NCBI GenBank assembly: GCA_950022295.1
Contig: OX465597.1
Span: forward strand, 180,852,516-180,916,515
Reading direction: 5' to 3'
DNA: 64,000 nt
From: Bromus sterilis
Taxonomy: Eukaryota; Streptophyta; Magnoliopsida; Poales; Poaceae
Shown here: in pieces, positions 58,507 to 64,000 of the stretch
Position numbering within the stretch: position 1 is the stretch's first letter
Layout: each line of letters opens with the position of its first letter
Notes under the pieces: model-generated
Database searches by the model: none
The model's input: only the letters and a program-made list of their open reading frames with translations
What the model was told of the DNA's origin: nothing
Translations under genes and position numbers: made by a program

Positions 58507-59066
58507 CTCCGTGTGTTGGTGGACACAAATTTGGAGTACTTCACATCTTCTTGGACTTGTCGCTCCGCTTTGGTGGCTTGATGAACCAATTCTTCCACAC
58601 TATTGTATGGTTGGAAGTTGGTGATCTTCTTCACTTGGTAGTTGAGGCCATTGAGTAAACGAGCCATTGTGTGTTCGGTGGACTCCTTCACATTTGCTCG
58701 TATCATTTCCAACTACATTTCCTTATAATACTCCACCGTCTTGTAGCCTTGCTTGAGGGCTTGGAGATTTTGGTAGAGGTCATGTGTTTCATGTTGTTGA
58801 ACAAATCGGGAACTCATCACTTGTTTCATTTCTTCCCATGTGCTCACTTGTGGAGTTACTTGCTTGATACAGAGGTCTTGTACTTGTTCCCGCCAATTGA
58901 GAGCATTGTATTCAAATTCAAGTGATGCCATGGAAACTTTCTTGGACTCATCATAATTGTGCACTAGGTATATCTTGTCCACTTTGAGGGCCCATGAGAT
59001 GTAGTCCTCGGGATTTGTTCCTCTAGAGAACTTGGTGATGTAGGGAAAGCCTAGGGTTTGGCCCAA
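58507..59066 (-). pseudogene. Element H gag, cut by LTR insertion
   Basis: The frame from 59066 reads PEDYISWALKVDKIYLVHNY, then SMASLEFEYNALNWREQV and ATKAERQVQED near the end, a standard gypsy gag core. One TAG at 58713-58715 interrupts an otherwise continuous frame. The 3' side is cut at 58506 by the TGTCAGAACC LTR. Confidence 0.75.
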
Positions 59067-59417
59067 TCTTCACAGTTTCGAGGTGGGGATCCACAACAAC
59101 AACAACAACAAAGGGGATCACAAACACAATCAACACAAGAGATAAAGGGGGAAAAAGATCCAAACACATAAACACTCAAATCCACTCCCAAATACCACAC
59201 ATCACAAGATCCACACACCACAAGAGGTAAGATTGATAGTCTCCCTCTCCTTCTATGAATAGGATTGGGTTCCTCTCCTTCTATGAGTGGGGAGAGGAGG
59301 TAGGAGGTAGGCTTGAGAGGATCTCAAGGAGATCTAATTCCCTTGGGGGAAGAAGGAGCTAAGCTCTCAAGTCTTTGGTAATTTCTTAGCTAACCCTAGA
59401 ACTGAGATAGGAGACAA

Positions 59418-59428
59418 CTATATATAGG
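59418..59428 (-). promoter_or_regulatory. TATA box of element H
   Basis: - strand CCTATATATAG, 60-350 bases downstream of the palindrome cluster and followed by an A/C-rich leader. Confidence 0.55.
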
Positions 59429-59489
59429 CTAGGGGGGAGAAGGGGATACATGGGCCGTGGCCCAGCTGAATCTGCGCGCAGGCAGGTTT

Positions 59490-59772
59490 CGGACGTCCGT
59501 TGGGTTTCGGACGTCCGAACTTTCGGACGTCGGACGTCCGTGGAGCTTCGGATTTCCGAAAGTGGCTGCATTGGCGGAGTCCTGTAGACGACCTGGTGGC
59601 GTGGAGTAGTAGATGTCGGTAATCCGACGAGTTTCGGACGTTCGAACTGTCGGAAGTACAAAGTCTGTCGCACGTTCGCCCCGATGGGGGGGCGCCTGAC
59701 CTTGGCATGTCGGACGTCCGACCAGTTTCGGGCGTCCGAGATGTTGGAAGTCCGAAAGTCGTCGGACGTCCG
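59490..59772. promoter_or_regulatory. Cluster of CGGACGTCCG palindromes
   Basis: Exact copies at 59490-59499, 59508-59517, 59531-59540, 59711-59720 and 59763-59772, plus several half-matches (TTTCGGACGT, CGGGCGTCCG). The core GACGTC carries ACGT, the core bound by plant bZIP factors. Confidence 0.7.
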
Positions 59773-59787
59773 AAAGCTGTCTGGAGT

Positions 59788-60245
59788 CTAATCTTCTTCT
59801 CCTTTGGTTGCCTCCTTGCCATTGGACCTAATGGAACAAAGCACACTGTTTTGATATAGCATCCAATTCTCGTGCGTATGGTATTGAATCTCAACAAGGA
59901 GTGAATGCACCTTTGCTTCTATGGCACGTGCTTGGGCCCTCGTCATGGGTCCGCGTGTAGGAGAAGTATCCATGGTGATGTCGGTAGGATGCTCCACATC
60001 ACTTGGGCATGGTGAACTTGAGCCTTCCAAAGCGCTCCTCATTGTTGTGTGGTTGATGAAACCGAAGATGCTCAAGTGGTGGGGGAGGTTGTCTAGCTCG
60101 TCGATCATTGTGGTGAAGGTTGTCATGGTAGTAAGCTTGATGGTCAAAGTTTGGCAAGTGAGCTGCATTTGGGCGGCCCTCCAATGTGCGAAGTGCCGTC
60201 GAAGGTATGTCATCTTGGCGTTGGTGGAGTGGATCTCTTGGATGG
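59788..60245 (-). pseudogene. Gypsy gag/polyprotein remnants next to an F-family LTR
   Basis: One frame (60245 to 59999) reads NNEERFGRLKFTMPK, the start of a gag core. Another reads RGPMTRAQARAIEAKVHSLL, a segment I associate with the C terminus of grass gypsy polyproteins. The middle is missing, so this is an internally deleted element. Confidence 0.5.
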
Positions 60246-61460
60246 TGATAACCCACAAGTGTAGAGGATCGAAACAGTCTCCGCGGGTAGGTATAAGCCT
60301 AATTTATTGATTCGACACAAGGGGAGCCAAAGAATACTTATAAGCCTTAGGAGTTGAGTTGTCAATTCAACCACACCTGAAAACGCACTAGACAAGATAT
60401 TTAGTAGCAACGGTGTGTTGACGGGTGTAGCCTTATAGACTTCCCCAATCACCAACACCACAAAGTAGTAACAAAATAGTTGCAGCAGTGATGAGAGAAA
60501 TAGTAACAACGAAGCCAATAAAGATGAAAGATGGACCGGGGTTCAAGGTTTCACTAGTGGTAACTCTCCAAGAAAAAAGAACAAGGTGTTGGGTGAACAA
60601 ATTACAGTTGGGCAATTGAAAAAATTGCACAAACTCTAGCCAAAGAACAAACTAGAGAAATCCTAGTCTAAGAACCAAACGTAGGCATGTGTTCCAAATG
60701 TAGTTGTATGTGCTTGCAATAAGAACTTGCACAACATCTTTTTTCCTACCGTCCCGCTACGAACGGGGCCATAGGGAACTTACGAAAATTAAGGTGCTCC
60801 TGTCAAAGAGCACCGAAACAAAGCATTAACACTCTATGAACACATGTGATCATCAAATTATAGCCCATCCCCTTTGGTGTCCCACGCTGTCACCATTGAG
60901 ATCGCCGGTTCCGGACTATAATAGGTGAATACAACCGTAGATAAGATCTAGAGCAACAATTATACTCATGCAACCATAACGTGCTCAGATCTGAAATCAT
61001 GCTACTCGTGCACTAGTAACAAGCATTAAGAACAACAAAATTGCAGCAACAATAATTCATAAACCTCTTAGGACTGAACAAGGCAACAATTCATCGGATC
61101 CCAACAAACACAACAGGAATTACATCATATGGATCTCAATCATGTAGGGCAGCTCATGAGAACTTTTTATTGAAGAACTAGGGGGAGAAGATACCACATA
61201 GCTACTGCAAGGAACCCGTAGTCCAAGGAGGAACTACTCACCATCCATCATGGGGTGAAGAAGAGTTGATGAAGATGGCCCCGGGGGCCAAGGCCCTCTC
61301 CGGCAGGGTGCCGGAGCAGGATCCTGGTGACCCCCGAAGCTAGGTTTCGATGGCGGCGGAGATTGGGAGCGCTTCTGGAAAATACGTCTGGATATCCCGA
61401 GTTTTTGCGTCGCGGGTTAATTTATAGGCCAAGGGGGAGTCCGAGGCGGTGCCCAGGTCA
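60246..61460 (-). repeat. F-family LTR, 3' end preserved, 5' part cut
   Basis: The - strand ends CTTGTGGGTTATCA at 60246. It shares ATCATGTAGGGCAGCTCATG and the CCGGCAGGGTGCCGG block with 55574-56683. At 61461 a CACTA terminus interrupts it; the LTR start would lie beyond the window. Confidence 0.65.
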
Positions 61461-64000
61461 CACTACAATAAATATGCTAATACACGACGCTGTATTTTCG
61501 TCGCTACATCGTCACGGTTTGTAATTTACGACGATCTTACGACGAAAAACCGAGGGTAAAAAACGAGGCGTCAAAAACTGAAAACAACGACGTTTTGGTC
61601 AAAATCGTCGTAACTTTCACGACGATTTCCGAATTGTCGTAACCTTTACGACAATAATAAATCGTCACTGGCAATCTACCCCAATCTTACGTGGAAGTCC
61701 TACGTGGAAAAATTGCGACAGAATCAAAACGTCATGGCTGAAATCAGCCCGATCCACTTCAATTGATCACATGGGCTGGTTTAAAAAAATTGGGCTTTTC
61801 TTATTGGGCCTTGAATGTTTTATTTTCAGGCCTCACCCTATTTGCAACCCATTCCATATTTTTTCTATTTATTCATAGGTCAATATAATTTGGGCCATAG
61901 CTTTTTTAGTGCCCACATACATTTGGTACAATCCACTTTCAGTTTTTTTAATTCAACAACTTTTTTTCTCCTTTCTGATGTTACTGGATTTATGAATATG
62001 ACAACTCATACACTGAACTTTGAAGCCCATATAGAATATTTTGAAGCACACAAAACTTGACAGCCAAAATAGTACCAAGTGTACATCCAGGATTACAATA
62101 TAAATGCATAGCCAGATTACAATACAAGTGCACAGCCATGATTACAATATAAGCGCCCAACAATTGATTTATGCTTCTTCCTTCTCCACCTCCAGATCTT
62201 CAAGAGCGGCACATCTTCTTCCTCCCCAGCCTCCAGATCTTAGTGCAGTAGCATATTCTTACCCCTGCACACAATTTCAAACAATAGCACTACATCAGTA
62301 TTACCAATGTTAATATAGAGGCAGGAGCACTCAGAAGGATAAGCACAAATATAAAGCAGGCAACAAAAAAATATAGAATAGGGAAACATACAGGCAAACA
62401 TGAAATAATCATGAGATACAGGATATACAATAGGCAGCAAAGTAAATATAAAACAGAGAAATATATATATAGGCAAACGTGAAATAAGCATGAGATACAT
62501 GCAAATATTTTTAAGAACATGCAAATAACTAAATCATGAGATAAGGATGAGACAAATATACACTAGCACCACAACCTCTTTGATTCAAATGATACTGTGC
62601 ATATCTAAGATTCATAATTTCAAATGTAAAAACTCCAGATCAACACCTCTTGCTGCCCGGGATCTTTGTGTTGTTGTTGGTGTTACCTATTAATGTGCTA
62701 CAACTATGTATGCATCATTTTCTCTCTAGGTGCCAACATCTTGCAAGAAAAAAGTATATGTTAAGAATGGATGTTGATATTCTAGAATATCTATTGTCTA
62801 TGTGAGAAAGCAGTAAAAACAAACCAATAGGAGCAGTTTGTAAATCAGATAGAAGATTCACAAGCAATACTTAGACAACACACAGTAGTGAAATGAAAGA
62901 AGAGTGTCTACAAGGTAGCTCTATAGTCACATAGCTACTAGCAGCCTTCTGGTTGTAACAAAGATACAATTTCTAGAACGCATAATATCTAACAATTGAG
63001 GATGCTAAGTACTGAAAATAACCAATGGATCAGGAATAAACAACTACTATACTTAATACACCTAAAACATTGACAGGTTTAAAAAAGTTTCATGAATTTG
63101 TACTTAAAAACTGAAACATCGTTCACATTGAAACTTGCAATATGCCATACAATATATTGTTGTTTTCTTATCGAGTTCATAAATTCTAAGAAGCCGTAGA
63201 TTAGAACAAATTTATTTGGTTATAGGAAATTAGGATTGGACTCATGGTACTAGAACTAAAACTGTCAACATTGTAAAAACTGAAAAATTTGAATTTGTCG
63301 TTACAAATTACAATTTGTAGAAACTAGACACCATGATTGTTCTAGACATAATAAAGGTTGTAATAAAATTCACACAGCTAGTAGTTAGCAAAAAGAACTG
63401 ATCACCCCAAGTTAGATCTCCAGGGCTAAATCCACAAAACTAGTGAGCATCACCACAATGTATTCTTCGAGTATAAGAATTTGTTCTAGCAGCATATTGT
63501 TTGCTACTATCCTATACAAATCAGAGGGAAATATGCAGACAGAGGATTTAGTCCAACCGACGCAACACATATAAATCCACACGAGATTAGATACTATTAA
63601 CAGGAATTAACTAGATTATTGTACAGATTTAGCTGCAGATCTATCCACATGAGATATGCTTAGCTATTGCTTGCAGCCAAGAAGTCAAAGAAAGCATGTC
63701 TCCACATAATAGTCCTCAAAAGTAAAAATCTGCATACATACCATCCTATCATATATGAGATGCTCATGAAATAAGAGTACGAAACTATTTTCATACCTGC
63801 TCATTACCTAAGTGAAGGCAGATGCAGAAGATGATTCCGCGTACCAGTATAACCTAAACTGCAGCCTCATCAAGTGGTGCTGTAAAATGCCCAAACAGGT
63901 TAATACCTTTTCGGTCACCAAGTGCTTGAAGTACTGCCTTTTAGCAAGATTAAACTACCAAAAACTATTATATTTATGTAATTAAAAATTAGAACAATAG
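61461..64000. mobile_element. CACTA transposon, left end, runs out of the window
   Basis: Starts CACTACAATAAATATGC at 61461. Subterminal repeats of ACGACGATTT and TCGTCGTAA run to about 61680. From 61700 to 64000 the sequence is AT-rich, with short repeats of GATTACAATAT (62090-62150), and no coding exon is recognised. Confidence 0.7.

Larger units (their letters stand above)
59067..59787 (-). repeat. Element H LTR/promoter and leader
   Basis: Contains a TATA box at 59418-59428 and upstream (to its right) five CGGACGTCCG palindromes. A CT-rich leader and a (CAA)n tract at 59091-59111 precede the gag. LTR termini were not pinned down. Confidence 0.5.

Noticed and set aside
56300..61350. CCGGCAGGGTGCCGG-like blocks considered as terminators or CRISPR-like repeats
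   Set aside because: Only one per F-family LTR; they are part of LTR homology. No regularly spaced repeats with spacers occur in the window.

Overview
This window is plant nuclear DNA, almost certainly from a large-genome grass; the repeat types look like Triticeae (wheat, Aegilops or barley group), though no species marker is visible. Most of the 64 kb is nested transposable elements. No rRNA, tRNA or CRISPR array was found, and no clearly intact conserved host gene. The most gene-like stretch is about 41.7-45.7 kb.

Layout. 1-1619: frameshifted gypsy gag. 1620-22.3 kb: a long-terminal-repeat (LTR) element E on the + strand, with an unusual accessory ORF instead of gag-pol. Its 5' LTR is split by element E1 (4954-20526, - strand), a chromodomain-type gypsy element of the same LTR family. 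E1 has a 1500-codon gag-pol frame broken only by four in-frame stops. The 5' LTR of E1 is itself split by an LTR of a second family, D (13764-17862). 22462-36345: a MuDR/MULE transposase gene, broken by a solo D LTR (22626-25741, target duplication GATCC) and by a 7.8-kb CACTA transposon (26955-34766, target duplication GTT).

The CACTA cargo is the most interesting part of the window. It holds antisense, tandemly repeated pieces of the RNA polymerase II largest-subunit gene, an open 193-aa ORF with an AP2/ERF-like domain, and a spliced gene model of 229 aa (four coding exons, all GT-AG, all phases agreeing) with a B3-like segment. It also holds a 338-bp tandem array and long inverted repeats. 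No CACTA transposase was recognised, so the element is probably non-autonomous.

37149-41692 is a Helitron (- orientation) in an A^T target, with a hAT MITE inside it. It splits one copy of a tandemly duplicated segment that also carries Tourist and Stowaway MITEs. Next come a two-exon gene resembling the plant-mobile-domain families (43876 onward) and, tail to tail with it, a FAR1/FRS-like fragment on the - strand (44.8-45.7 kb).

The rest (45.7-64 kb) is a Stowaway-type element, two CACTA ends (48522 and 61461), gypsy gag remnants with a tRNA-Asp-type primer site, a third D LTR carrying a TATA box, and pieces of at least three more LTR families. One of these carries five copies of a 10-bp ACGT-core palindrome upstream of its TATA box. 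Family calls are from remembered motifs and from internal comparison of the window; nothing was searched against a database.
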